A stretch of DNA of 64,000 nucleotides from Bacteroidota bacterium (lineage in GTDB: Bacteria; Bacteroidota; Ignavibacteria; Ignavibacteriales; Ignavibacteriaceae). A program made the translations under genes and the position numbers. Location: contig JADFLR010000002.1 of the NCBI GenBank assembly GCA_022564295.1, positions 62,001 to 126,000 on the forward strand. Direction: 5' to 3'. This document shows, in pieces, positions 1 to 9,112 of this stretch. How positions within the stretch are numbered: position 1 is the stretch's first letter; each line of letters begins with the position of its first letter. Below the pieces are notes generated by a model that was not told where the DNA came from, searched no databases, and saw nothing but the letters and a program-made list of their open reading frames with translations.

Positions 1-2
1 GT

Positions 3-989
3 AGTTTACTTCTAACCATGCCTTTGGTTATTTTATTTTTGGCAAGAGCGTTAGACGGCATTACGGGCGGCAATGTATCCGTAGCCAATGCCTACCTTGC
101 TGATGTTACAACTGAGGACGACAGGAAAAAAAATTACGGCAAAATGGCGGCAGCAGCGAACCTTGGTTTTATTATCGGTCCGGCTATGGCAGGTGTGCTA
201 GGTGCGACAGTATTTGGAGAACTTTTGCCTGTTACGGCAGCCATGATCATATCCCTGATCGCAATTTTTGTTATCGCATTTATCATGCCCGAATCAAACC
301 CCTGTATTCTATCCAAGCCTGTGGATGCAAAAAGAATCAATAAAATTTTTGGACAGGAGCATAAGGATTGTTATAAAATTGCAGGAGCGGAGAAGGTTAG
401 CTTTAATAATGTGTTACGGATCAAACACATTCCGTTTATGCTGCTTCTTTACTTTTTAATCTTTCTGGCATTCAATTTCTTCTACGTTGCTTTTCCGGTC
501 CATGCTGTACAGAGTCTCGGGTGGAACCTGCTAAAACTCGGGTTTTTCTTTTCACTGATGGGTTTGATTTTAGTTTTGGTTGAGGGTTATGTATTGGGCA
601 AGATTTCCGGGAAATACTCGGATGGCACTCTGACCATCGCCGGGAGTATATTATTGGGGATGAGCTTCTTTCTTTTTACAAGCGAAAATGAAATTCTCAT
701 TTTTGCTGCTGTGATGTTATTTGCCGGAGGTAATGGTATTATGTGGCCCTCTTTTTTATCGCAGTTATCCAAAGTGGCGGGTCAAAAATATCAGGGAGCA
801 GTTCAGGGTTTTGCAAGCAGCGCAGGAAGCCTGGCAAGCATAATCGGTTTAATAGCGGGAGGATTTATATACGGTTTGTTGGGGGTAAAAACATTTCTGA
901 TACCCGGGTTTTTGTTCCTGCTTATTTTTGTCCTTTTATTTCTGTTTTTACTAAATGAAAATGGTGATTTATCTAAGATTGATGATTGA
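3..989 (+). CDS. MFS efflux transporter, C-terminal part (5' end outside window)
   Basis: The frame is open to the left edge, so the Met at 18 is probably internal and the N-terminal helices lie outside the window. About nine hydrophobic segments are visible. The stretch RALDGITGGNVSVANAYLAD followed by a basic DDRKKNYGKM loop and GFIIGPAMAGVLG resembles the TetA-type drug:proton antiporters of the major facilitator superfamily (motif C-like GxxxGP). The protein ends in a hydrophobic helix and a short charged tail. It would act in the inner membrane as an exporter; the substrate cannot be read. The next gene starts 120 bp downstream on the same strand. Confidence is high for the superfamily, low for tetracycline-type specificity. 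Confidence 0.8.
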   Translation, partial: SLLLTMPLVILFLARALDGITGGNVSVANAYLADVTTEDDRKKNYGKMAAAANLGFIIGPAMAGVLGATVFGELLPVTAAMIISLIAIFVIAFIMPESNPCILSKPVDAKRINKIFGQEHKDCYKIAGAEKVSFNNVLRIKHIPFMLLLYFLIFLAFNFFYVAFPVHAVQSLGWNLLKLGFFFSLMGLILVLVEGYVLGKISGKYSDGTLTIAGSILLGMSFFLFTSENEILIFAAVMLFAGGNGIMWPSFLSQLSKVAGQKYQGAVQGFASSAGSLASIIGLIAGGFIYGLLGVKTFLIPGFLFLLIFVLLFLFLLNENGDLSKIDD

Positions 990-1109
990 GAACATTTTTT
1001 TCAGGCATACTAGCAACTTATATTTAATATTTTCTCAACCTGAATCTGCCGGACTCTACAATCTTCGGTCCAGTCAGTACGCCGTTTGGTTTAATAAGGA
1101 AATTGGCAA

Positions 1110-2861
1110 GTGAGTTGGATATTCGGATTTTATTCAAAATATTCTTTTGAAACAAAAAAAATTTCAGAATTGCATCCACAACCAATTGCTGCTGTATCTA
1201 GTTCAAAACATTACATAGCAATTGGCGGGAACAATAATACGCTATTTTACGAAAAAGCTGACCCCATTATTAATTATTTCATTTGCGGCTTACCGATATC
1301 TAAAAGTGCAACAAGGTTTTTAAATAAAAATGATTGGAGCAGAATTTTTAACGACAAACCAGAGGAACTCAAATCGTTAAATGGACATTTCTGCGGAGTA
1401 TTAACTACAAACAGCTCAATTACTCTTTTCACGGACCAATTGGGCTTGAGAGAATTCCATATTTATGAGAACGATAATGGCTGGTATTTCTCTTCCAGAT
1501 TAGATTTCATATTAAAATTAGAAAATTTTGAAATCGACTTCAACGAATTTGGCTCACGATGGATGCTAATAAATCAACTTTCAAATAAAAGTATAATTAA
1601 AAATATTCGCCGACTTAATTGTGGTGCAAAAGCAATTATAAATCACAATCAATTAGAATTTATTGAAAACAATTGGCTCCCTTCAAAAGAAAAAACTATT
1701 AGTACAAATGATTTCAATCATAAATTAAAAAATCTAACTTTATTGGGTTCGTGCAATAATTCAAAGATTTCTCTCAGCTTATCCGGAGGAATGGATTCCA
1801 GAGTGATTTTGTCTTTACTTCTAAATTCAGATTACGATAATTGGGATTGTCACACATTCCAAACGGAAGATAAGATGGATATCAATATTGCTGAAAAAAT
1901 ATTGAGCGATTTAAATATTCAGCATAAATTATTCTCAGATAATATTGATAGACAAAATAATATTGTCTCGGAATTATTTGATTATATTGGTTCAACTTAT
2001 CTAACCGAATCTAGTTTTAATTCTCGTAAGTTGATGCATTATAAGTCATTGTCACAAAATGAAATTATTATTGACGGCGGTTTTGGAGAAATATGGAGGA
2101 GAGAATTTTTAACTCGCTTATACCATTTCGGTAAAAGAGATTTAGAAAACAAGAACTATGAAAATATCTCTAATTATTTAATCAATCATCGGGCAAATAT
2201 TTTTTCTGAAGAATATAATTCAGTAATGAAAATAGGAATTGTCGATCAAATAGAAAAATTAGTTGCCTATCTGCCATCAATAAAAGAAATAGGTTTAGGT
2301 AACTGGTTGGACTTATTCTCATTAAAAACGAGATTAGTGAATTATTATGCACCGGAACAAGCACGAATCGATAATTTTGTTACAGCCTATATGCCTTTTG
2401 TTCAATTTATTATAGTGAAGGATTTACTTAATATGCCAATCGAAAAAAGGAAGAATAATCGATTATTTAAAAGTATTATTCATTTAAACTATAGTAAGTT
2501 ATCAAAATATCGTTTGGCTAAAGGCAATATGTCCTTCCCTTTTTATTTTACTCCCTTAATGAAAAGAGCCAGCTCACTAATACAAAGTAAATTTAATAAA
2601 AATAAAGAATTGGGTGAGTTGGATTCATTCTTATATAAAATGAAAGAATTCACAATGGATTCATTGCTTTCAAAATCAACCAGGGAATATGCCCCATATG
2701 AATATGATAGTATTTATAAAAAAGTGAACTCGTATTATAATGGTGAAAAAGACAATAAACAGTTTGTTGACTGGTTTCTAACATTTGAAATATTTAGACA
2801 GATTATGGAAAGTAAACATAACTCACTGCTAAAAGCGGCACCACCACCGTTGGAAGGCTAA
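1110..2861 (+). CDS. Asparagine synthase-like protein with degenerate glutaminase domain
   Basis: 583 residues. The C-terminal half carries the ATP-pyrophosphatase P-loop LSLSGGMDSRV (around residues 223-233), typical of asparagine synthetase B and of AsnB-like enzymes that adenylate and amidate carboxylates or close amide rings. The N-terminal half has class-II glutamine amidotransferase features (FTDQLGLREFHIY, later ISRL-type segments), but the protein begins MSWIFGF, so the catalytic Cys2 is absent and glutamine hydrolysis is not expected. The start is a GTG with an AAGGA-like site about 10 bases upstream. Codon use is AT-rich. No peptide precursor or sugar gene is next to it, so the substrate is unknown. 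It may be a natural-product or envelope-modifying amidase-ligase rather than true AsnB. Confidence 0.75.
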   Translation: MSWIFGFYSKYSFETKKISELHPQPIAAVSSSKHYIAIGGNNNTLFYEKADPIINYFICGLPISKSATRFLNKNDWSRIFNDKPEELKSLNGHFCGVLTTNSSITLFTDQLGLREFHIYENDNGWYFSSRLDFILKLENFEIDFNEFGSRWMLINQLSNKSIIKNIRRLNCGAKAIINHNQLEFIENNWLPSKEKTISTNDFNHKLKNLTLLGSCNNSKISLSLSGGMDSRVILSLLLNSDYDNWDCHTFQTEDKMDINIAEKILSDLNIQHKLFSDNIDRQNNIVSELFDYIGSTYLTESSFNSRKLMHYKSLSQNEIIIDGGFGEIWRREFLTRLYHFGKRDLENKNYENISNYLINHRANIFSEEYNSVMKIGIVDQIEKLVAYLPSIKEIGLGNWLDLFSLKTRLVNYYAPEQARIDNFVTAYMPFVQFIIVKDLLNMPIEKRKNNRLFKSIIHLNYSKLSKYRLAKGNMSFPFYFTPLMKRASSLIQSKFNKNKELGELDSFLYKMKEFTMDSLLSKSTREYAPYEYDSIYKKVNSYYNGEKDNKQFVDWFLTFEIFRQIMESKHNSLLKAAPPPLEG

Positions 2862-2910
2862 ACTGTTTCTACCGTCAATCAGGCAGTAAAGAATCCTGTA
2901 AAAAAATGAT

Positions 2911-3028
2911 GCCGTCATAATAAGTTTTCTTATCATCATTCTCTTACTAATACTCTTAATTATAATCATAAATGTTAATCTTAACTTTAACTTGAATCCG
3001 AAAACTGTTCGAGTGCAGATTCAGGATA
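2911..3028 (+). repeat. Copy 1 of the interspersed non-coding repeat (head part only)
   Basis: It carries diverged versions of the repeat head: ATAAGTTTTCTTATCATCAT, then TCTTACTAATACTCTTAAT, and later GAATCCGAAAACTGTTCGAG and AGATTCAGGATA. These words recur at 6.8, 7.8, 13.7 and 21.6 kb. There is no GTTAAAC start or GTTAGGC end here, so this is the most decayed copy and lies outside the cassette region proper. Confidence 0.6.
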
Positions 3029-3095
3029 ATGTTTTTTCATCCTTTACTTATATCTTTTCCTTTTAGTAAATTATGTGAAAAATTTTTCTCTTATA

Positions 3096-5102
3096 ATGAA
3101 AAAGCTGACATATCTACTTATAAATATATTTTTTCTCTTATCTCATCATTTTATCTTTTCGCAAGATAAGGTTGTTATTATTACCGATAGCCTGATTTCA
3201 AATAATACTTTTTACCCAACTGTTCAACTGTCCTTCCAAGCCGGTGATGATTCATCATGGGCTGACCCAAATTTTGATGATACTGATTGGAAAATAACAG
3301 ATACACGCTTTTTAGCAGATGGACCTGACGTTGAATGGAACGGAACAGGATGGTTCCGAATGAACATTTTTGTCGATTCAAATCTGGTAAACAAGCATAT
3401 TGGTATCTTCCTATATAATACTGGTCATCTTAAGCTTTATCTTAATGGAAATTTACTGCACGAAACAAAAATAATGAATCGTTTTCCGCAGCAAATTGTT
3501 TTCAATAAACCTGGTAAAAATCTAATAGCTATCAGATTTTCAAACAGCAATTGGGAATTTCTAAATTCTAATGGTCGCTGGGCCGGGTTTAGAATCGGTT
3601 TTGCAGATTATGATAAAGCAGTGGATCAAGCTATTCATTCTGATAGATTTAAGTTAATAGAAGAACTTATTTTTTTGATACCTGCCTTAATTCTTGCCTT
3701 CTTGCATTTTTTCATTTTTTTGTTCGATAAAAGAACGAAACAAAATTTATACTATGTTATTTTTCTTTTAAGTTTTTCATTTTTTATTTTCATCACTTAC
3801 TCATGGTATTTTGCTTCTTATCAAACAACTATTGTATTATTAAGTAGATTTGGTCCGCTTGCCCTTAACTTCATACTCCTTTTCGGAGCATTTACAATAT
3901 TTGCGATTTTTGACTACAAACATAAATACGCCAAAATATTTTTACTAATCGCAATTGTACTTGGAATCATCGGATTTATAACTGCCGGTCATAAATATGT
4001 TTATTATTTGTCATTTATATTTATTTCTTTCGTCTCTTATCAGGCAGGACAAGTTGTTTTTAGTCCGAATAAAAAATTAGGAAAGGATAAAAAAATAATC
4101 CAGATAGGGTTTGGTATTTTCTCACTTAGTGGTATCTATCAAATGCTTCTGAGTTTTGATATAGTGGGACCTATCCTTGGAAGTTATAATATTTTTCTTT
4201 TCGGAGTGCTGGCATTTTTGTTATCCATGTCAATCGCGTTAGCAAAGGAATTTGTAAACACCAGGAAAAATTTAGAACAACAATTAATACAGGTTAAAGA
4301 TCTTTCTCAAAAAACTCTTGAGCAAGAATTAGCCGCTAAAGAACATGCAACGGAAAGAAAAATCTTAGAAATAGAGAATGAGAGGAAGACAAAAGAACTG
4401 GAAGAAGCCCGTCATCTTCAACTTTCTTTACTGCCAAATGATATTCCTCTACTCGATGACCTTGAAATTTCAGTCTATTTTACAACAGCTACTGAAGTTG
4501 GAGGTGATTATTATGATTTTCTACAAACTAAGGATGGTACATTAATTATTGCATTAGGAGACGCCACTGGTCATGGTACTAAAGCAGGTTTAATGGTCGC
4601 AATTATAAAAGGATTATTCAAATCATTAGCAGAAAAAGCAAACATCCCGGAGTTTTTCAGCAAGTCTACGGAAATAATAAAGGATATGAAACTCGGTAAT
4701 CTTTTTATGTCTCTGCTTCTTTTGCGTATAAAAAATAAAACAGTAACTGCATCAGCTGCTGGAATGCCTCCTATATTAGTCTATAGATCTAAAGAAAAAA
4801 AGGTTGAGTCAATAGTTTGTAAAGGAATGCCGATTGGTGCCTATAAGGATTTCCCTTACGAAACAAACGAATTTAATGTTGAGACCGGTGATGTTATTTT
4901 AATTTTGAGCGACGGACTTCCTGAACTTTTTAACGATAAAAAAGAGATGTTCGATTATCATAGAGTAAATTTAAAACTTTCCGAATTAGGTGCATTCGGA
5001 TCAAAAGAAATTGTAAATGGTTTTAAAGATTCAATTGATGAATGGCGAAAAAATAAATTACCGGATGATGATATTACCTTGCTGGCTATAAAATTCAAAT
5101 GA
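3096..5102 (+). CDS. Membrane-anchored SpoIIE-type (PP2C) serine phosphatase with periplasmic sensor domain
   Basis: The start is taken at the ATG giving MKKLTYLLINIFFLLSHHF, a good signal peptide; a GTG at 3075 is in frame but adds a polar leader. The order is: signal peptide; a periplasmic jelly-roll domain with SWADPNFDDTDW and GTGWFRMNI, typical of the beta-sandwich seen ahead of 7TM-DISM sensors; about seven membrane helices (roughly residues 190-400); a coiled coil rich in Glu/Lys (about 405-450); and a SpoIIE/RsbU phosphatase domain with TEVGGDYYDF, GDATGHGTKAGLMV, AAGMPP and LSDGLPE, containing the metal-binding Asp residues. Such proteins dephosphorylate anti-sigma-factor antagonists in response to an outside signal. 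No partner anti-sigma gene is adjacent. Confidence 0.88.
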   Translation: MKKLTYLLINIFFLLSHHFIFSQDKVVIITDSLISNNTFYPTVQLSFQAGDDSSWADPNFDDTDWKITDTRFLADGPDVEWNGTGWFRMNIFVDSNLVNKHIGIFLYNTGHLKLYLNGNLLHETKIMNRFPQQIVFNKPGKNLIAIRFSNSNWEFLNSNGRWAGFRIGFADYDKAVDQAIHSDRFKLIEELIFLIPALILAFLHFFIFLFDKRTKQNLYYVIFLLSFSFFIFITYSWYFASYQTTIVLLSRFGPLALNFILLFGAFTIFAIFDYKHKYAKIFLLIAIVLGIIGFITAGHKYVYYLSFIFISFVSYQAGQVVFSPNKKLGKDKKIIQIGFGIFSLSGIYQMLLSFDIVGPILGSYNIFLFGVLAFLLSMSIALAKEFVNTRKNLEQQLIQVKDLSQKTLEQELAAKEHATERKILEIENERKTKELEEARHLQLSLLPNDIPLLDDLEISVYFTTATEVGGDYYDFLQTKDGTLIIALGDATGHGTKAGLMVAIIKGLFKSLAEKANIPEFFSKSTEIIKDMKLGNLFMSLLLLRIKNKTVTASAAGMPPILVYRSKEKKVESIVCKGMPIGAYKDFPYETNEFNVETGDVILILSDGLPELFNDKKEMFDYHRVNLKLSELGAFGSKEIVNGFKDSIDEWRKNKLPDDDITLLAIKFK

Positions 5103-5199
5103 AATAACTTTGTTTCGTAAACTCAAAATTGATAAGCATTCGGATATAAAAAAATAGCTGAATCCGACTTTGCCGGAGCATTTTATTACTGAGAAAAGA

Positions 5200-5790
5200 A
5201 TGTACGTTGATCAATTCATCTTATTACTGATTATGATACTTGCGTTTTATGCAACACCCGGTCCGGCTACAATAAGTTTGGTTGCAAGCGGGGCATCCTA
5301 CGGATTTAAAAATTCAGTGCCTTATGTGTGGGGATTGATAATTGGTATATCTCTAACATTAACTGCTTCAGCATTAGGCTTGATTTATATTATTACCAAG
5401 TATCCACTTCTTTTTGAAATATTCAAATATATCGCGCTAAGTTATATGCTTTACCTAGTATTTAAAATTTGGAACACAAAAGAGGTATCGGTAAATAACT
5501 CTAAACCTCTTACATTTGCAAATGGTTTTCTTCTCAACTCACTTAATCCAAAAGCATACATTGGTGCTTTTGCAATCTTAACTCAGTTTGTAAACTCCGA
5601 AAGTGAGTTGCTTCGTAATGAATTTATTGTGGCGGGGATAATCTTTATTTGTGTTAGTATAATAGATTTCGTGTATTGTTATTTAGGTGAAATTGTATTT
5701 AGTCTAATTACAAAAAAGAAAAATATTTCTATTGTTAATAAAATTATGGCGGTTTTACTTTTTGCAAGTATTATTTATGTAATTATCTAG
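5200..5790 (+). CDS. LysE/RhtB family amino-acid exporter
   Basis: About 196 residues with six hydrophobic segments and the family motif FYATPGPATISLVASGASYG near the N-terminus (PGPATxxxxxxGxxxG), plus NGFLLNSLNPKAYIGAF in the middle. These mark LysE-type exporters of amino acids or homoserine lactones in the inner membrane. The ATG at 5200 is preferred to an in-frame TTG at 5170 because the family begins directly before the first helix. It lies 38 bp upstream of a cysteine-synthase-family gene, which suggests, without proving it, export of a cysteine-related metabolite. Confidence 0.85.
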   Translation: MYVDQFILLLIMILAFYATPGPATISLVASGASYGFKNSVPYVWGLIIGISLTLTASALGLIYIITKYPLLFEIFKYIALSYMLYLVFKIWNTKEVSVNNSKPLTFANGFLLNSLNPKAYIGAFAILTQFVNSESELLRNEFIVAGIIFICVSIIDFVYCYLGEIVFSLITKKKNISIVNKIMAVLLFASIIYVII

Positions 5791-5827
5791 TTATCAGCAA
5801 TGCCTTTAATACAAATTTCAAGATTGA

Positions 5828-6760
5828 ATGATGATTAAAAAAAACGCTCTCGAATTAATTGGTAATACACCTTTAATTGAACTTTCGAAAATTCATAAAG
5901 GTCCGGGCAGAATTTTCGTCAAAGCGGAATTTTTACAACCCGGTGGAAGCATAAAAGATAGAGCTGCAAAAAAGATAATTGAACTGGCTTATAAAAATGG
6001 AGAGCTTAAAAAAGGTCAACCGGTTGTGGAAATGACAAGCGGAAATATGGGTGCTGGATTAGCGATTGTTTGCAATTTTCTGGGGAATCCTTTAATAGCT
6101 GTAATGTCGGAAGGTAATAGCCCTGAAAGAGCAAAAATGTTGAAAAATATGGCAGCAGAAATTATACTTACAAAACAAGTTGAAGGTACACCCGGTAAAG
6201 TAACGGGGAAGGATATAAAAGTTGCAACAGAGAAGGCGAAGGAAATAGCAACTGATAGAAATGCCTTTTATGTTGACCAGTTTAACAACATTGGAAGCGT
6301 TCTGGCACACTATGAAGGAACAGGACCGGAAATATGGCAATCACTTAATGGTAAATTCGATGCCTTTGTATCTTCCGTTGGAAGTGGAGGAACATTCACC
6401 GGATGCTCAGGATATTTCAAGTCGCAGAATAAAAATATTTTATGCGCTGTTGTTGAACCTGAAGGATGTGAAATTCTCGCTAATAAGGAAATCACCAAAT
6501 CCGAACACCTTCTTCAAGGAACAGGTTATTCACTGATTCCTCCTCACTGGGATAAATCAGTTACGGACGTGTACCTATCGGTATCTGATGAAGAAGCTAT
6601 AGAGTACAAAAATTTACTGGCTGAAAAGGAAGGGTTATATGTTGGCTATTCATCTGCTGCAAATGTATGTGCTGCAATCAAATTGTTAAAATCTGAAAAT
6701 TTAGAGAATCCAAATCCAAAAATTGTTACTATTCTATGTGATACAGGGCTAAAATATTAA
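5828..6760 (+). CDS. Cysteine synthase family PLP enzyme (O-acetylserine sulfhydrylase-like)
   Basis: 310 residues, the usual length for CysK/CBS-type fold II PLP enzymes. Visible motifs: ELIGNTPLIEL at the N-terminus, GGSIKDRAA with the PLP lysine at about Lys43, EMTSGNMGAGLA (substrate loop; CysK has TSGNTG), SVGSGGTFTG (phosphate loop) and the end TILCDTGLKY. It would form cysteine or a related beta-substituted alanine from an activated serine. The NMG variant of the substrate loop differs from classical CysK, so a cystathionine or other beta-replacement role is possible. The start lies in ATGATGATT, so two adjacent Met codons are possible. Confidence 0.85.
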   Translation: MMIKKNALELIGNTPLIELSKIHKGPGRIFVKAEFLQPGGSIKDRAAKKIIELAYKNGELKKGQPVVEMTSGNMGAGLAIVCNFLGNPLIAVMSEGNSPERAKMLKNMAAEIILTKQVEGTPGKVTGKDIKVATEKAKEIATDRNAFYVDQFNNIGSVLAHYEGTGPEIWQSLNGKFDAFVSSVGSGGTFTGCSGYFKSQNKNILCAVVEPEGCEILANKEITKSEHLLQGTGYSLIPPHWDKSVTDVYLSVSDEEAIEYKNLLAEKEGLYVGYSSAANVCAAIKLLKSENLENPNPKIVTILCDTGLKY

Positions 6761-6803
6761 GCTATTTCTTAAGATGATTAAGGGAAGCAGCATAACCTTA
6801 ACC

Positions 6804-7079
6804 ATTAAACCAGAGCCCCGATAAAGTTTTCTCATCATCATCCTCTTACTCATACTCCTAATCCAAAACCTAAATGTAGTTCGCTTTCAGTAATCCCACT
6901 GTCATTCAGTGCGAATCTTGTTAAACAGAATTAATTACAAATTACGGTGTTGATGTTAAACAAACAAGATTCCTTCGGAATGACAATCTACCGTTCAAGT
7001 TCAGGTTCAGGATATATTCCCTTCATTTATTGAGATTAGCTTAATATTATTTTATTTTACAATTGCAAATATGTTGAGT
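6804..7079 (+). repeat. Copy 2 of the interspersed non-coding repeat, starting at ATTAAAC
   Basis: Begins ATTAAACCAGAGCCCCGATA, continues with AAAGTTTTCTCATCATCATC and CTCTTACTCATACTCCTAAT, and ends with CAGGATATATTCCC, ATTGAGATTAGC, and GCAAATATGTTGAGTGC next to the following gene. An 84-bp palindromic element is nested inside it (6901-6984). The GTTGAGT at its end occupies the place where other copies have GTTAGGC. Confidence 0.8.
6901..6984. repeat. Nested palindromic element (first of two copies)
   Basis: The ends are inverted: GTCATTCAGTGCGAATCTTG on the left and CAAGATTCCTTCGGAATGAC on the right, with TTAAAC and GTTAAAC inside. The same element sits in the same position of the host repeat at 21663-21746. 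It has no coding capacity and resembles a small palindromic or MITE-like repeat. Confidence 0.75.
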
Positions 7080-7098
7080 GCTAAAAAAAGGAGTAGTT

Positions 7099-7539
7099 AT
7101 GAAACACATTAAACAAAAACAAATTGTTGTTTTTCTTTTTGTTGCTACTTTATTGGTTAGTTGCAACGATAACGGAAACCCTATTGTTAACAAAAATGAA
7201 AGACAAATTGAATTAGAAATAATTCCTTCAAACCAAGTTTTAATTACTTGGGATTCCACTATTTATCAACATACTACTATTTGGAAAATATATTTAGACA
7301 CAACTGCGGCCGACTCTTTAGCAAATTTGTTGAACAATAGCGAAGTATTAATTGAAGATATGTGGTATCCTAATGTATATTCTGAATGTGGAATTCAGAT
7401 TATAGCTGGGAGCGAAGTCATTATTAAATTGTATAAACCTGATACTCTGATTTTTAATTATGGATTCCAGAACAATGATGGAATTTTTCCAATAATTTGT
7501 TTTAATTTTTGGCGTCATTATAAATATATCTACAAGTAA
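7099..7539 (+). CDS. Small lipoprotein of unknown function
   Basis: 146 residues from the ATG with an AAGGAG site six bases upstream; an earlier GTG at 7078 is unlikely. The N-terminus is a lipoprotein signal with lipobox LLVSC (Cys at about 22), followed by a polar linker DNGNPIVNKN. The mature part is rich in aromatic and hydrophobic beta-like segments. I recognise no family. It lies between repeat copy 2 and an attC-like site, so it is probably the cargo of one gene cassette, exported and anchored in the membrane. Confidence 0.65.
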   Translation: MKHIKQKQIVVFLFVATLLVSCNDNGNPIVNKNERQIELEIIPSNQVLITWDSTIYQHTTIWKIYLDTTAADSLANLLNNSEVLIEDMWYPNVYSECGIQIIAGSEVIIKLYKPDTLIFNYGFQNNDGIFPIICFNFWRHYKYIYK

Positions 7540-7577
7540 ATTTTATTTGTAGGAAATTATAGATAAAACAAAATCGC

Positions 7578-7758
7578 ACCTAACAAGTGCCTCAAGACGA
7601 AAGCGTTTTCGCATTTAGCATTTGTGCAAATTCAAAGTTTATTTTTCCGTTTCGGATGTGTTGTTTGGCTTAGTTTGTAAATAAAAGTTTGTTCTAAATA
7701 AAAAGTTATTTAATAAATATGGCATTGTTGTTTTGGCTTAGGCACAACGCCGTTAAAC
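7578..7758 (+). other. attC-like recombination site (large)
   Basis: The left core ACCTAAC is followed by AAGTGCCT; at the right end AGGCAC-AACGCC precedes GTTAAAC. Arms CCTAACAAGTGCCT and AGGCACAACGCCGTTAAAC pair with the usual small asymmetry of attC sites. The inner part is long and AT-rich and carries its own CGAAAGCG-TTTTCGC hairpin. At 181 bp it is at the long end for attC. Its right core site is the first word of repeat copy 3. Confidence 0.65.
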
Positions 7759-8048
7759 AAGAGACCCCGATAAAGTTTTGTCATCATCATCCTCTTACTC
7801 ATACTCTTAATCATAATCTTAAATTTAAATCCGAAGACTGTTCAAGTTCAGGTTTAAGTTCAAGCATAAGTTCAGGTTCAGGATATATTCCACACATCTA
7901 TTGAGATTAGCCCTATAATGTTTTAATTTATACTTGCCCGGCATAAAGGTATGCGTTTAGCACCGGCAGGCAGGATTGAAAATATGTTAGCCCCTTATAA
8001 AATAACTTAAGATTAATAGCCAACATAATTTTCAGCTTAAAAAAATAT
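7752..8048 (+). repeat. Copy 3 of the interspersed non-coding repeat (longest head form)
   Basis: Starts with the GTTAAAC core site, then ACCCCGATAAAGTTTTGTC, the TCATCATCATCCTCTTAC run, TTCAAGTTCAGGTTTAAGTT, CAGGATATATTCC, CATCTATTGAGATTAGCC, CACCGGCAGGCAGG, and the tail ATGTTAGCCCCTTATAAAAT and AATAGCCAACATAATTTTC. The last core site has decayed (AGCTTAAAAAAATATTCG). A 61-codon open frame inside it is a by-product of the repeat. Confidence 0.8.
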
Positions 8049-8087
8049 TCGATCCATATAAATAACGATCAAGGAAAGGAAATTATC

Positions 8088-8558
8088 ATATCTCAACTCG
8101 TCGAAGCTTGGCGTATGAGTAATGAGGCCAACCTCTACCTCCTCGATAATATTGCAAACGAGTATTTGGAGGACAGCTATTCCGCGCGTACGCGTACTGT
8201 CGCTGCCCAGTTCGCCCATATTCACAATGTTCGCCTTCGCTGGCTCAACCATGCTGCTCCGAATCTAGTAGGAGAAGTGGAAAGTTTTCCCAAGGGTGCT
8301 CAGCCTACGAAAGAAGAACTAAAAGAAGCCCTGCAAGCTTCGGAAGAAGTTATCGCCTGGTTCCTTGAAGAATGCGAAGCTGCCGGAAGTGTAAAGAAGT
8401 GGAACGGCTCGCCAGCTACTTTCCTTGGCTATATGATCGCACATGAGGCGCATCACCGCGGGTTGGCCATGGTTGCCATGCGGATCTCCGGGCATAAGCT
8501 GCCGCCGGAGGTTATATATGGTCAATGGCAATGGGGTAAGAAGCGAAATTTACGGTGA
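8088..8558 (+). CDS. DinB-family putative metal-dependent hydrolase, ATG start apparently lost
   Basis: Four-helix-bundle DinB protein with the histidine metal site MIAHEAHHRGLAMVAMRI near the C-terminus and a first helix around NEANLYLLDNIA. The first ATG is at 8115, but the reading frame upstream encodes ISQLVEAWR, which fits the usual DinB N-terminus, and an AAGGAAAGGA site ends eight bases before the ATA at 8088. Either ATA is used as start or a former ATG has mutated and translation begins at 8115. The gene is clearly richer in G+C than its surroundings, as expected for imported cassette cargo. DinB/BstA-like enzymes often act as thiol-dependent transferases. Confidence 0.8.
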   Translation: MSQLVEAWRMSNEANLYLLDNIANEYLEDSYSARTRTVAAQFAHIHNVRLRWLNHAAPNLVGEVESFPKGAQPTKEELKEALQASEEVIAWFLEECEAAGSVKKWNGSPATFLGYMIAHEAHHRGLAMVAMRISGHKLPPEVIYGQWQWGKKRNLR

Positions 8559-8630
8559 GCGCAAGCTAGGGGGAAGCAAGGCGGCGAATAGATAACAAGA
8601 TAGAAGTCTAGGAATCTGCATTACCTTACC

Positions 8631-8780
8631 CTTTAAACCAGAGCACCAATAAAAATTTCTCAACTTTTTTGTAATTGCACAGTATTTATTTTAATTTACC
8701 ATTGAAAATATGTTAACCCCTTATGAAATAACTTAAGATTAATAACCAACAAAATCTTGCAGCTTAATAATATGTTAGGC
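8631..8780 (+). repeat. Copy 4 of the interspersed non-coding repeat (short head form)
   Basis: Starts CTTTAAACCAGAGCACCAAT, has the short-form word TTTTGTAATTGCACAGTATT, TTTTAATTTACCATTG, and the complete tail AATATGTTAACCCCTTATGA, AATAACCAACAAAATCTTGC, and ends AATAATATGTTAGGC at 8780. A weak attC-like stretch (GATAAC ... TTTAAAC, about 8591-8637) lies just upstream. The next gene starts five bases after the repeat. Confidence 0.8.
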
Positions 8781-8785
8781 ATAAA

Positions 8786-9112
8786 ATGATCTACAAAGTC
8801 CGAGCAAAATTTATTGAGGTGAGACTGGGTGATTTCTATGAAAAACTCACCGATGGGACAATCATCGGACAACGTCCAGATGGCGAAGAAATAGTCGCTT
8901 CAATGAAACGGGCAATGCTTACTACACCTGGTGTTGTCGAATGGTTCGAGATGTGTTTTTGCCCAACACCTTTACAGCATGAACGGATGACCCATTATGA
9001 TTTTTACTTTTCGGACATTGAAACTGAACTTGTTGAAGACTACGGTGCAGTTGAAGGAAAATCATTTTGGTCATATATGGAATCGTTCAAAAGAGGAAAA
9101 GAAAAAGCCTAA
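8786..9112 (+). CDS. Small cassette-borne protein of unknown function
   Basis: 108 residues, acidic, with no signal peptide or membrane segment. It starts MIYKVRAKFIEVRLGDFYEK and contains DGTIIGQRPDGEEIVASMKR and an aromatic-rich middle part. Proteins of this look are common as orphan cargo in environmental integron cassettes (recall, not searched). The stop codon TAA is embedded in the left core site GCCTAAC of the attC-like site that follows, the typical arrangement of a gene cassette. The start codon is five bases after a GTTAGGC core site, so there is almost no 5' leader. Confidence 0.75.
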   Translation: MIYKVRAKFIEVRLGDFYEKLTDGTIIGQRPDGEEIVASMKRAMLTTPGVVEWFEMCFCPTPLQHERMTHYDFYFSDIETELVEDYGAVEGKSFWSYMESFKRGKEKA

